Shown: piece by piece, positions 35,676 to 47,146 of the stretch
How the letters are laid out: each line of letters starts with the position of its first letter
Numbering within the stretch: position 1 is the first letter of the stretch
Origin: Piromyces finnis
Taxonomy: Eukaryota > Neocallimastigomycota > Neocallimastigomycetes > Neocallimastigales > Neocallimastigaceae
Length of the DNA stretch: 64,000 nucleotides
Reading direction: 5' to 3'
NCBI GenBank assembly: GCA_002104945.1
Contig: MCFH01000097.1
Span: 21,001 to 85,000, forward strand
Position numbers and translations under genes: made by a program
The notes under the pieces: generated by a model
Databases searched by the model: none
What the model saw: the letters and a program-made list of their open reading frames with translations, nothing else
What the model was told of the DNA's origin: nothing

Positions 35676-36428
35676 TGTAAAGATATAATATATATCTTTA
35701 GATTATTTAATAATTAACTATTAATTATTAAATAATAAATTAATATTTATTAAAATTAACTATGAAGTTTTTAATATTCAATGGAATAATTTAATAATAA
35801 ATTATTTTATAATAATTCCGTCAAAATTAAATAAAGATAAATATTTAAATTTAAGGAACAAAAGAATCCTAATTAAATTTAAATATTTCAAATATTTTAA
35901 ATATTCATAATAACTTTAAATACTTTTTATTTAATTTTAGAATAGTTTAATAATAATATACTTTCTTATTTAAATTTAGAATAGTTTAATAATTTTAACT
36001 GAGTTTTAAAAATAGATGTGTTTATATTTCAATAGGAAATATATTAAGAATAGTATTGATAATATTAAATTAATTTATAGATAATACCTGAGCTTTATTC
36101 AATTTTGAGTTTACTCAAATTAAATTAAAAGTATAATGAATTAGTTTTAGTTTAGTTTTATTATTTTATTATTTAATTAGATTAGTTTTGTTTATTTTAT
36201 ATTAAATATATGTTTATTTAAATAGAATAATATATTAGAATATAATTATGAAAAAATATAAATACATGTAAATTTTATCAATTGAATCGATGTAATTGTT
36301 ATTTTATTTCTAACCATTAATAAAGAAGATAATTTTTTAAAAAAAAAGAAACTCCTATTTTTATTTTATCGTGTGTTTAATTGTTTTATTGTTAAATATA
36401 TAATCTGTTTTAAGATTAATATTTTACA
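35676..36428 (+). repeat. 3' LTR of element 3
   Basis: 753 bp, apparently identical to 29540-30292. It is preceded by the purine-rich AAAGGGCGAGAT, the likely polypurine tract. Confidence 0.94.
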
Positions 36429-37183
36429 TCATTATTGTAGTTATTATTTTGAATATTACTATTATAATTATTATTTCTGTAGTTATTAGTATAATTTCTA
36501 TTATTATAATTTTTAAAACTATTTTGAGTAGTGTTATTGTTATTCATTCGGTTATAACTATTAAAATTATTTGAATATGCTCTATCATTATTTCTTTGAG
36601 CATTATTATCATTTGGAGACCTTCTAGAATTAATGGAAGTTCTTATTTTTGGTCTATTTTCTTCAACTATATTGAAAATTTTCTCTTTCTTAATAGTAAT
36701 GTTTCTGGCTTCTTCTAAACTTTTTGGTTCAGCTTCTAAAAGTGCTTCGTAAGTTTTAGTAAGGTTTCTAAAAGCATTAATATAGTAGGACAATATGATT
36801 TCATTTGACATTTTTAAGTTTGTTTTATTTATTAAAGAGTCAAATTTAATATTGAATTCAGATACACTTTCATTTTTCTTTATTGTAGTAGTAGACAATT
36901 CTAATAATCTAGAATTCTTTGGTACTGAACCTTTAAAATGACTTTTAAGGTTTTTGATGATGGTATTATAATCATCTGGTGTTTCTTTATTTAATGCATT
37001 AACTACAATTGTTCTAGCTGTACCTGTAGTTAATGATATAAGGTATTCTAACTTTTCTTGTTCTGGTGCCTTATATAAATTACACCAATGTTTGAAAGAA
37101 AATTCCCAATCATCAAATTCAACCTTTGTTGAACCCAAAATAGGTATTCTATTAAAGGTAATACCTTTAGTAGTATTATCCAT
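36429..37183 (-). pseudogene. gag: N-terminal part of element 2 gag, split by element 3
   Basis: About 251 codons from MDNTTKGITFNRIP, with capsid-like helical sequence (FDDWEFSFKHWCNLY) and a C-terminal Asn/Tyr/Arg-rich stretch. The frame then runs into the LTR of element 3. The reading frame resumes exactly at 29534 after removing element 3 and one TCATT duplicate. Confidence 0.9.
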
Positions 37184-38521
37184 TATTACTTTTTATTTTT
37201 ATTTTATTTAATTTTATTTTAATATTTTATTTAAAAACTCAATTTTTATTTATTCTCAATAATTTAGTTATAAGAACAATAATATGTTTTTATTTACAAC
37301 AATCTTTATTTACAATAATTTAGTTATAAGTACAGTAATATGTTTTTATTTACAATAGTCTTTATTTACAATAATATAATTTTATTTACAGGTATTTTAT
37401 TTATTACTGTTATTAATAAAATATAATCTTATATAACGTTTATATAATGTAATATAAAAGGAGTAATTGGTTGTTGTTTGTAAACACTTGTAGACACTTG
37501 CTTTAGTTTTATTGTAATTAAGAAGATTTTATTTTTTTTGAGAAAATGTTAAGAATATATTTTATTTATATTAAGTTATTTATATATTAGTATTGTTAAA
37601 AAAAATATTTAATTTAGAGTAGGATGTTTATTTTTATTTCTTTATTATAAAGCAGAAAATAATATTGATTATGTTATTATAGTACCTTCAGAGTACCCGA
37701 CAGTTTCGTCACCGTGCCTTTCGACCTCCACTAACTAACCGTCATAAATATTAAGTGGTGTAATATTTACTTATTAGTTAGCGCTCTACTCCCCCACGAT
37801 ATGTGATAAAACTGCACTCTTACTAACTTACTATAAAACACTTTAATTATCTTAGTAATTAATTAACCGAAAAGATAAACAAAAGTTATTTTTCGCTGAA
37901 AATTAACTAAAAAGACAACTCAATATTATTGCTTTTATTATTTAAAATTTATAACAATACTTTTAATTTTATTTGACCGATGATTATATTTTATAATTAA
38001 ATAATTTTTATCTTTAATTTATAAATTATAATTATTAATTTATAATTATAATTTATGTATTTCTTTTTCTTTTTTTTAAAAAAAATAATTAAATATAAAA
38101 CTTTATTTACAGGATTTATTTTTCGCTTTTTAGTGCCTTACAACAATTTAATTAACCGGCAAAAGCTACTAACTAGAGGTGATATACTAGACCTCAAAAT
38201 AAATTTAAACTATATATTTTTATGTCGCTTTACCTTCACGACAAACCTTTAGCCTTCGGTGACTAAAGTTCCTTATTCGCCAGAGTTCACAAAAGTATTC
38301 AACTTGAGAGTCCTGTATTGCGTGCTTTTTATCACACTAACAATCCCTTCCCCCAAGTAAGCGTGCTATTCACACTCGTCCTACTTTTACAAATACTTCA
38401 GTGATTAACAGCTATAGTTTCTAACCAACTGAAACTAGTTAATTATACACTGAAACTCTGTATATGAGCTCTATACGTTCCTAGTATATTTTTACAAGTA
38501 TTTTTATTTATAAAGTTTTAT

Positions 38522-38564
<43 letters not shown>

Positions 38565-39152
38565 GTTTGTTTGGTGTATATATATTTTTTATATATATAT
38601 ACTTAAATCTTTATTTATTATTATTTTGATTTATTTTTATTATATATTTATTTTTATGTATATATATCTAATGTATATATACCTATTTTATTATTATAAT
38701 TAATTCTCTCAACTATCTTATTTATAATATTGTCAATCTATTTATCTAATAATTTTTCTATACTATTTTTTTTTTTTTTTTTTTTTTTTAATTCTTTTCT
38801 TATTTAAAATATCTATATATTTTATCTAATATATAATGTTTATATATCAATTTACTATATTAATACTATACTATTAAGTATTATAATTTATTTATTTTAT
38901 TTTAATATTGATTTAATAATATTTAAATAATATTTCAATATTGAATATTGATTTATTATTTTAATATTATTTTATTATTTAATAAGTTATAATTTCTAAA
39001 TAGATAAAATATTGAGAATATTTAACTATTCTGTTAACTATCTATTCTATACTATTATAACTTGATTATTTAATTAATTTCATAGAATATTTTACTATTC
39101 TATATGAAATTTTTATATAAAGAAAATTTTATATATTTACCTTATTTTGATT
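37184..39152 (-). other. Long untranslated leader of element 2
   Basis: About 2 kb between the primer site and gag, unusually long. Two islands of balanced composition (about 37680-37860 and 38120-38470) contain many short G+C-rich words in a sea of A/T. No significant frame is present; the plus-strand ORF near 38055-38252 is chance. Poly(T) runs are at 38530-38563 and 38767-38789. Confidence 0.6.
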
Positions 39153-39170
39153 CTCCGGTTCGAAGGACCA
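39153..39170 (-). other. Primer-binding site of element 2, probably tRNA-Tyr
   Basis: On the minus strand, TGGTCCTTCGAACCGGAG lies 1 nt after the 5' LTR. Its complement ends CCGGTTCGAAGGACCA, which fits the 3' acceptor of common eukaryotic tRNA-Tyr (acceptor CCTTCGA...TCGAAGG, A73, CCA). No tRNA-Tyr gene is in the window, so the match is from general knowledge. Confidence 0.65.
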
Positions 39171-39171
39171 T

Positions 39172-39983
39172 TGATATAATTTGATAATAATCTTAATTTT
39201 GAATTTTACTTCAAAAAGTGATTATTATATTATATCTTTTGTTATAACTATATAAGTTATATTGATTAAGATTTAAAATCGTTTTTATAAAAATTAATAA
39301 AATTGTTTTGTTAAAACACTAAATGGTTTTATTAGAAACACTTGTTTTTCTAATATTTAAATATTTAAAATTTTTATTTATTTAAGTATAAAAGTGATTA
39401 TTAAAATTATAAAATATTAATCTAACTATATAATATTTCTTTATTAATAATAATAATAATGATTAAAATAAGAATATTTACATGTATTTATATTTTCTTT
39501 TAAATTTAAACTATTTACATTAAAACAATAAAATTAATAACTATTTACAATAAAAATAATAAAAGTAATTAGAAATAACAATAAAAGAAATAATTAAAAG
39601 TTAAAGAATATAAAAAGTTGTTTATTTTACAATTAATTAAAGTAATAATTATTTTTAATGTTTTAATAAAGGTGTTTAATTATATTATTTTATAACATGA
39701 ATTATTATATTTGTTTACTTTTAAAGTGTAATTTACTAACGAAGTTATTAAATATTTAATTTAACAATTAATTTAACAAAAGTTATATATTTTGATCTCG
39801 ATTAATTAAAGTTTATTATTTTCTTTCAATAATCAAAATATATGCAGTGTTTAGGATTAATTTTATTTAAGAATTTTGGTAAAGTACTTAATTAAACTAT
39901 AACTTGTTTTAAGTTACTTTTATGGTTAACTTAAAAATCAGGTTTAATAATAATTTTATATTTATTAATTTCATTATTTATTA
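39172..39983 (-). repeat. 5' LTR of element 2
   Basis: 812 bp, TGATATAATTTG...TTATTA on the plus strand. On the minus strand it contains TATAAATACATGTAA, a promoter-like motif also found in the element 3 LTR. Confidence 0.92.
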
Positions 39984-39986
39984 ATG

Positions 39987-40577
39987 TGATAAGTGTTTAA
40001 TATTATCTTTATTTATAATTAAATAATTATAAAAGTGATAATATTCTTATCAATTTATATAAAAAAAAAGATTTAAAATAAATTTTTATTATAAAGTTAT
40101 TTGAAATATTTTAATTCGACATAACGATTATTAACAAAATATAAAAGTTATGTTTTAAAAACACAATTTTAAAATATATTTTTGAATCAACTCTTTATTT
40201 AATACATTTATTAAAAGTATTGATTGATTTTTAAATTAGGAAATAATTACATGTATTTATAATTTTCTTTCTGTTTTAACTTTTTAAAATAAAATATTAA
40301 TGTTTTAAAATAATAATGAATAATAAATAAAAGAAACAATTTATTTTAAAGTAATTAATTTAATTAATATAACACTATTTTACTATTTAAAATGTTATTT
40401 ATACTATGTTTATTTTATAACAAAAATATAATTTAAACTGAGTTTTAATAAATAATTTTTATACTTTTAATTAAACATTTAAATATTATTATTATTTATT
40501 ACTTATTTTTAAGTTGTTTTGAGGGTTAGTTTATATCAAGATTATAATTTCATATTTATTAATTTCATTATTTATCA
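39987..40577 (-). repeat. Diverged LTR of element 2 type next to tRNA-Gly
   Basis: 591 bp, TGATAAGTG...TTATCA on the plus strand. It shares the terminal TTATTAATTTCATTATTTAT and the ACATGTATTTATA motif with element 2. Once the solo LTR at 40580-41410 is removed, its end lies about 14 bp upstream of tRNA-Gly. Confidence 0.7.
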
Positions 40578-40579
40578 TA

Positions 40580-41410
40580 TGTAATAATTATTATATATTT
40601 AATAATAATTATTATCTACAATATAATAATACAAATCGTAATATGTATTATTAAATTGAGAAGTTTCTTAATAGTAAATAAAAATGAATACTTATCTTAA
40701 AGAGTTTATTATAAGTGAATTATAATAACAAACACAAAATATTAAGACTATCTTTAATGTAAATATTTTTTATGAATATAGTTTTTGAAAGGGTTATTTA
40801 TTATAATTGTCTTAAAATAATAACTCTGGATTCTTTAGTGGAATTCCAGAGTCCTTATATTTATAATTTTTTGATAATTTAAAGTTTAATAAAGGATTTC
40901 TAATCTTAACAAATAATCTTTTTAGGAAAAGACTAGAAGAAAAACCTAAAAAGATATTCGATTGATAACTAATATATCAATCATCGTAATATTAAGTAAA
41001 ACCGATTAAAATTCGGAAAAACCTTAATATCCGATTGTCCTAATATGTATTTATATTTTCTAATTGTTTCTATAAGTTATTTCAAGATACGATACATAAA
41101 TATAAAATACAAACGTAAAATAAAATATATAATGTTTCTTATAAAATGTAATACAAAAATTATTAATTAAAAAATAAATGAATGTTTACTATTATTTTAA
41201 ATATATTACTAAATTAAATAAATAAATAATTAATATAGTAATTAAATAAATTTTAAATTAAGTAAATGAATAATTAATATCAATATAGATAAATGTTTAT
41301 AGTAATTTAAATGAATGTATGCTAATAGTTTAAATAAATAATTAATTTAATAATTAAAAAATAATTAAATAAGAATTAATTTATACAAAAAATAATTATT
41401 AATTCTTACA
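40580..41410 (-). repeat. Solo LTR 4a, 17 bp upstream of tRNA-Gly
   Basis: 831 bp, TGTAATAATT...AATTCTTACA on the plus strand, flanked by TCATA (40575-40579 and 41411-41415). It shares AGGAAAAGACTAGAAGAAAA and AAGTAAAACCGATT blocks with the element 4 LTR. It carries the 30-bp palindrome (40823-40852) and the minus-strand TATAAATA (40858-40865). Confidence 0.9.
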
Positions 41411-41427
41411 TCATATTAACATATGAG

Positions 41428-41498
41428 GCGTTAATAGTATAGAGGTAGAATATTTGCCTTCCAAGCAAATGGCCCGGGTTCGATTCCCGGTTAACGCA
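41428..41498 (+). tRNA. tRNA-Gly (TCC)
   Basis: Acceptor GCGTTAA pairs with TTAACGC, D-arm TAGTATAGAGGTAGAAT, anticodon loop CTTCCAA giving TCC, and T-arm CCGGGTTCGATTCCCGG. There is no intron. 71 nt with the discriminator A. Solo LTR 4a ends 17 bp upstream. Confidence 0.95.
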
Positions 41499-41575
41499 TA
41501 AATATTTTTTAAAAAATTCAAATTCCTATTGGATAGTTTTTTTTTTTTTTTTTTGTAAATCATAATTAATTTTGC

Positions 41576-41962
41576 ATAATAGACTCACCTCCAATTCTCC
41601 TTAAGGATAATATTTCAAAACTTTCTAGTGACTGGGATTCTCATTTTGATGGTTTAAAAGCCCACTTAGTCAAAGCTAAAGAAGATTTCAAGAAATTCGG
41701 TAATCCAAAAAAATCTACTGGTTCTGACTTTAAAGTGAATGACATGGTTTAACTAAAGAGATACTATTTTTCCAATGAACCTTCTAAAAAATTATCTTCA
41801 CAATATTTAGGGCTATTTAAAATCATTGAGAAGAGGGAAAGAATGAATAACCACCTGGAGTTGCCAGAAAACTTACACCTTCAACCTATATTTCATATCT
41901 CACAATTAGAACCATGTGTAAAAAGGAATCCTGAACTTAAAGAATCATTTGAAGAGGAGCAA
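41576..41962 (+). pseudogene. C-terminal integrase fragment of an element 4 relative
   Basis: Translates as IDSPPILLKDN... through YYFSNEPSKKLSSQYLG to HISQLEP, closely matching the last ~125 residues of element 4 Pol. One TAA replaces a codon inside the VNDMV.LKRYY segment. It is directly followed by TGTAAGAATTAATATT, the start of an element-4-type LTR (from 41963), so it is a truncated 3' end of an element on the plus strand. Confidence 0.88.
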
Positions 41963-42315
41963 TGTAAGAATTAATATTAAATTACTTAATATTCATTCTT
42001 AGTTATATTATGTAATTAAACATTATATAAAAATTTATTGAATTTATTTAATATATATTTATTTATTCATTAATATAATATAGTAAGTTTACTTAATGCA
42101 TTAACTACTTATTCATTTAATTACATTATAAATATTTATTTAAAATATATTTATTCATTCATTTAAATAATATAGTAAATTTATTTAATACATTGGTTTT
42201 ACGTATATTTAGTTTAATTAATAGTATTTATTTAGAGATTAATAATCCATTTCCATTTATTTATTTATTAGTAAAATTATTATACAAAAATTTCACAAAT
42301 TATAAATTATGTAAC
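41963..42315 (+). repeat. Partial LTR of element 4 type after the integrase fragment
   Basis: It begins TGTAAGAATTAATATT, like the minus-sense start of the element 4 LTR, and continues with TTTATTCATT-rich sequence. The far end is lost in the microsatellites at 42316-42519. Confidence 0.5.
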
Positions 42316-42519
<204 letters not shown>

Positions 42520-42591
42520 GGTCATAATGCTCTAACCCTACTTATTAATAACATTATTTTAAACACAAATAAATAATTAAATTAGTACTAA

Positions 42592-43210
42592 AGTATTTAT
42601 ATAAATTATTAATTTTAAAATTATAAATGTAAACAAGAAACTACTATGTATTTATATAAATTATTAATTTTAAAATTATAAATGTAAACAAGAAACTACT
42701 TATTTATTTATTAATTAATTAAATAGCTAATTAATTGTTTATTAATATAATACTTTAAAATAATATAAATGTATAAATAGTGTTAGAATTACTTTATTTT
42801 AAAAATTGTTCCTAATAATCCGTCAAAATTAGATATATTATATTAAATTTATTAAATGGTTCCTAATAATCCAGTAAAATTAGATATATAATTTATATAA
42901 AATAATATTTGTAATTATAATAATACACATACGAGATGTATTGAATAATAATAATATATATATATATTTAATAATACAAGAGTTATTAAATATTAAAACT
43001 TTATAATTAAATAAAATAAATTTATATTTTTAACTAACAAGGACTTGCAAATGAACAAATAAAATAAATTTATATTTTAAATTAACAAAGATTTTCAAAT
43101 GAACAAGTATAAAAATCATTTATTTTTTTTTTTTTATTTCTATTTATTAAATTTTAGATACAGATTGTCACTTTCTATATTCATTTATAGAATTAAGGTA
43201 ATATCATACC
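42592..43210 (-). repeat. Repeat family R1 with an internal direct duplication
   Basis: It matches R1 (TCCTAATAATCC, GAACAAGTATAAAAATCAT, CTATATTCATTTATAGAATT). Near its left end a segment of about 56 bp containing AATGTAAACAAGAAACTAC occurs twice in tandem (42592-42705). Confidence 0.55.
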
Positions 43211-43229
43211 ATAACAAAATTAATAGTAG

Positions 43230-44267
43230 TGTAGTAATTATATTGTAATGTATATAATAAATAGTACAATATAATTACTTATTGATAACTCAATATTAAA
43301 ATTTAATATTAAATTATATGTATATAGAAAGAAAAAAATAATAAAAAATTAAATATAGAATTAAGATTAGAACTTAGCGAGTTTATTATAAGGATTTATA
43401 ATAAACAACAAAAACACAAATGGGAAGGAGGATAAGAGTGAGATGTATTAAAATTATGTTTTAATAATATGTTTTTTATTAAAATAGAATTATTTGTTAT
43501 TTATTATAATTAATTTTTCTTATAATAATAACTCTTGAATTTCTAAAGAATTTCAAGAGTGTCTTATTTATATTTTTATTAGAAATTAAGGTTAAATAAA
43601 TGGGTTCTAATCTTAACAAATTAAATGTTTAGGAAAAGACTAGAAGAAAAACCTAAACAAGTTTTCGACCAATATTCTAATCATATTAGTCATCGTGTAA
43701 ATTTTAAGTAAAACCAATTATAATAATCGGGAAAACCTTAAAATACCGATTTCCTAAAGTAAATCCGTGTTTAGATATAATATGTAAATTAATTAGTAAT
43801 ACACAATTAAATTACAGGATTCTTATATATAAATATTATTTAAAAATCAAATGTATAAAATATTATTTAACTAAATAAATTAAATAAATAAATTAAGTGT
43901 ATAAAATATTATTTAACTAAATAAATTAAATAAATAAATTAAGTGCATAAAATATTATTTAACTAAATAAATTAAATAAATAAATTAAGTGCATAAAATA
44001 TTATTTAACTAAATAAATTAAATAAATAAATTAAGTGCATAAAATATTATTTAACTAAATAAATTAAATAAATAAATTAAGTGCATAAAATATTATTTAA
44101 CTAAATAAATTAAATAAATAAATTAAGTGTATAAATTATTATTTAACTAAATAAATTAAATAAATAAATTAAGTGTATAGAATATTATGTAACTAAATAA
44201 ATAAATAAATTATTAAACTAATAAGAAATATTAATTATTTAGATTGAAATAATTATTATTTCTTACA
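43230..44267 (-). repeat. LTR 4b with a 46-bp minisatellite, 17 bp upstream of tRNA initiator Met
   Basis: 1038 bp, TGTAGTAATTAT...ATTTCTTACA on the plus strand. It shares the GGAAAAGACTAGAAGAAAAA block, the palindrome (43531-43560) and TATTTATA (43565-43572) with the element 4 LTR. About seven copies of a 46-bp unit (CATAAAATATTATTTAACTA...) fill 43853-44185. No matching target duplication was found (right TTGAC, left AGTAG), so the left border may be rearranged. Confidence 0.82.
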
Positions 44268-44284
44268 TTGACAAAGCAGTTAAG

Positions 44285-44356
44285 AGCAGCGTAGCGCAGT
44301 GGAAGCGTGGTGGGCTCATAACCCACAGGTCGTATGATCGAAACATACCGCTGCTA
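44285..44356 (+). tRNA. Initiator tRNA-Met (CAT)
   Basis: 72 nt. Acceptor AGCAGCG pairs with CGCTGCT, giving the A1:U72 pair of eukaryotic initiators. The anticodon stem has three G:C pairs around loop CTCATAA, and the T-loop ATCGAAA has A54 and A60 in place of T-psi-C. These are initiator hallmarks. LTR 4b ends 17 bp upstream. Confidence 0.95.
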
Positions 44357-46115
44357 TACATTTTTAATATTTTGAAATACTATTTGGAGGTGGAGAAAAA
44401 AAAAAAAAAAATAATATTAACTTAGTATATAAAATCAAGAAGATTGATTATGTTATAACTTATGCAATTTAAACATATTTTTGTGAAATTTTACATAAAA
44501 TATTTTATTAATAAATATTAATGAATATGATTTAAATGATTTAAATTTAAAAGGAAATCAATTACTAAAATAAGTGGTTAGTATATTAGTATATTATAAA
44601 AAAAAAAAAAAAAAAACTATAAATATATAAAACTTGTTTTATTTTTTAATATTATGCAAACTTAAAATAATTATTTCTATTTTTATTTCCAGATAGTGAT
44701 GTATTTATTAGATCATTTTTAGTTTTATTTTTACAATTAGCTTTTATAAATACTTGGTTTATTATAATAAATATTATTCTTAATAAATTTATATATTCTT
44801 ATTTGAATACTTTATATATATTAATAAATCAATCAATAAAAATGAGTTAATGCTTATTTTTTTTTTAAAAAAAATCAAAATAAGTATAGTTAACAGAAAG
44901 CTTAATATTTTTCACTTCTTAGTATGAAATAAATTTATTAAACATTACTTTATTTTATTTTATTTTATTTTATTTTATTTTATTTTATTTTATTTTATTT
45001 TATTTTATTTTATTTTTATAAGATGAAATTTAAAATTTGAGATATTTCTTTAAATAACTTTTGTAATTACTAAAAATCTAATATTAAATACTAAAAATTT
45101 ATATTATATTAATTCTACTAAAAGAATAAAAGGATTTTTTAAAAGTATCATTATATTATTTACAAATAATAAATATTTTTTTATTATTTTTAAGAATATT
45201 CAATCTTATAAAGTCTTTTTAAAGTTATATGTTAAATATATAATATTTTCAAGCAAATCTTTTTGGTAATAAAAAAGTTTTAAACATGTATTCAAACTTT
45301 AATAAAATTAGCATTTTAAAAACTTTATTATATGCTATGAAACATATCTTGTAATCATTAAAAAGATATATTATATTAGCTATGCTTTTATAATAAAATA
45401 CAATTAAGATGATATAAGTATAAAGATAATAAAAGTTCATAAAGTTAATCAAAATCAAATCTAAAGCTATTATGTAAATAAAATATAAAATTTTTAATTA
45501 GTGAAAATTTATAGATTATAATAATTATTTATTAATTTGTAAGCAAATATTTGAAAAATTTAAAATATATAGAGTATTTTTATAGTATTATTCCAGTTGT
45601 TATGTTTAGTAATAAATTATGAAATATTAAATATTAATAATCTATATATAAAATCATTAAAAATCAAAATTCAATTTATACTAATTGAAAAAAAAATATT
45701 AAAATATTATTTAAACATTTATCAAGAATTTTATATATTTTATATATATTAATATATATTAATAATAATAATAATAATCATAATAATAATAATCATAATA
45801 ATAATAATCATAATCATAATAATAATAATAATAATAATAATCATAATAATAATAATAATAATCATAATCATAATAATAATAGTTGTTGTTGTAGTTATGA
45901 TAAAATTTAAATTCTAATAAGTATACTTATTTATTTAAATAGTATATAAATAAATAAATAAATTTAGAAATATTTTAAATTAAAATTATTAAATAAAAGT
46001 ATAAAGAAAAAAAAAAAAAAATTCAGCTTGGGATGTATGTCAGCTTTAAATATTATCCTTATGCAATTTTTAAAATTCATATCAAAATATATTTCATTAA
46101 AATAATATTTATCAT
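44357..46115. other. Intergenic A/T-rich region with microsatellites
   Basis: Contains (TTTTA)n at about 44948-45017 and a long (AAT)n/(AATC) compound repeat at about 45761-45887. The minus-strand open frame near 45249-45458 has only A/T-type codons and no recognisable domain. Confidence 0.6.
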
Positions 46116-46188
46116 TACCCAAACCCGGGTTCGAACCGGGGACCTTTTCCGTGTAAAGGAAACGTGATAACCACTACACTATTTGGAT
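46116..46188 (-). tRNA. tRNA-Val (TAC)
   Basis: 73 nt on the minus strand. Acceptor ATCCAAA pairs with TTTGGGT (one T:G), A-box TAGTGTAGTGGTTATCAC, anticodon loop TTTACAC giving TAC, and T-arm CCCGGTTCGAACCCGGG. The 3' LTR of element 4 begins 17 bp upstream of its 5' end (spacer 46189-46205). Confidence 0.94.
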
Positions 46189-46205
46189 ATTGACTGTTTA
46201 TTATA

Positions 46206-47146
46206 TGTAGTAATTTCTTATTATTGTTTACAGAAATTACTATCTACAATAATATTAACGAATAATATTGTAGTATTATTATGCGGAAATAAGAAGTATT
46301 GAACAAATTAGAATAGAAAATAGAAAGTAAAAATAAAACTTATCGAGTTTATTATAAAGATTTATAATAAACAACCAAACACAAAGAGTCAAATGGGTCG
46401 TAAGTTTTTTTATTTAAATTACTGATTTATTAGAAGGATATTTTATTTAATTAAAAAGAAAAATGTATTTATGTCATTTATTATAACGTATTCCTTTATA
46501 ATAATAACTCTTGAATTTCTAAGGAATTTCAAGAGTGTTTTATTTATAATTTTATTAAAAAATAAGGTTAAATAAACGGGTTCTAATCTTAACAAATAAA
46601 ATGTTTAGGAAAAGACTAGAAGAAAAACCTAAACATGATTTTCGATCAATATTCTAGTCATATTGATCTTCGTGTAATTTTAAGTAAAACCGAATGCTTC
46701 TTTAAAGCGAAATCGGGAAAACCTTAAAATTCCGATTCCTATTTTATCCGTGCTTAATACAATACATAAAATATAATTAATACATAATTTAAAACAATAA
46801 GTGTAATGAATATAGTTAGTCAAAATTAAATGTATAAGATAAATAATAAGTAAATAAATTATTTATATTAATTAAATGTACATAAAAATTAATAATTAAA
46901 TAAATTTATAAAGTTAATTAAATATATAAGATTATAGCAAGTAAATAAATTTTATATTTTATATAAGTGTATTTAAAATTAATATTTTAAGTAAATCATA
47001 AGTATTAACTAGATGAATGAAATATTAAATAATTTAATAAATTATTAGTAATAGTTGAATGTATAGAAAATAATAATTTAAATAAATTTGTATTAAATAA
47101 TAAGAAATAATAATTATTCAATTATGAATAATTAATATTTCTTACA
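46206..47146 (-). repeat. 3' LTR of element 4
   Basis: 941 bp, TGTAGTAATTTC...ATTTCTTACA on the plus strand. It includes ATAATAACTCTT (46501-46512), the 30-bp palindrome ACTCTTGAAT...TTTCAAGAGT (46507-46536) and minus-strand TATAAATA (46541-46548). The pol stop codon lies in its first bases (minus sense TGTAAG). Confidence 0.92.
46501..46548 (-). promoter_or_regulatory. Core promoter, palindrome and self-priming sequence of the element 4 LTR
   Basis: Reading the minus strand: TATAAATA (46541-46548), a 30-bp inverted repeat (46507-46536), then AAGAGTTATTAT (46501-46512), which is the exact complement of the 12 nt beside the 5' LTR (51542-51553). The order matches element 3 apart from the palindrome. 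Confidence 0.7.

Larger units (their letters stand above)
29540..36428 (+). mobile_element. Element 3: chromodomain Ty3/gypsy retrotransposon nested in element 2 gag
   Basis: 6889 bp on the plus strand with 753-bp LTRs (29540-30292 and 35676-36428) starting TGTAAAG and ending TTTACA. The LTRs look identical by eye, implying a recent insertion. The 5-bp target duplication TCATT is at 29535-29539 and 36429-36433, inside element 2 gag. It has a single gag-pol frame, a self-complementary primer site and a C-terminal chromodomain, as in chromoviruses. Confidence 0.95.
24030..39983 (-). mobile_element. Element 2: Ty3/gypsy retrotransposon interrupted by two later insertions
   Basis: Minus-strand element. 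The 812-bp LTRs are at 24030-25462 (3', split by a 616-bp solo LTR) and 39172-39983 (5'). It is flanked by ATGT (24026-24029 and 39984-39987). Removing element 3 with one 5-bp duplicate and the solo LTR leaves about 8.4 kb. Order on the minus strand is 5' LTR, tRNA-Tyr-like primer site, about 2-kb leader, gag, pol, 3' LTR. The LTRs differ at about three visible sites in 812. Gag is split by element 3 and carries two stops, so this copy is dead. Confidence 0.93.

Noticed and set aside
38055-38252. 65-codon frame in the element 2 leader
   Set aside because: Low-complexity start and no recognisable domain; on the strand opposite to the element.
43853-44185. CRISPR-like array of 46-bp repeats
   Set aside because: The units are directly adjacent without unique spacers and lie in a eukaryotic LTR; it is a minisatellite.
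43225-44272. LTR 4b as a clean solo LTR with target duplication
   Set aside because: The 5-bp flanks (AGTAG and TTGAC) do not match, so its left border may be rearranged.
45249-45458. 69-codon minus-strand frame
   Set aside because: Composition equals background A/T sequence; no motif.
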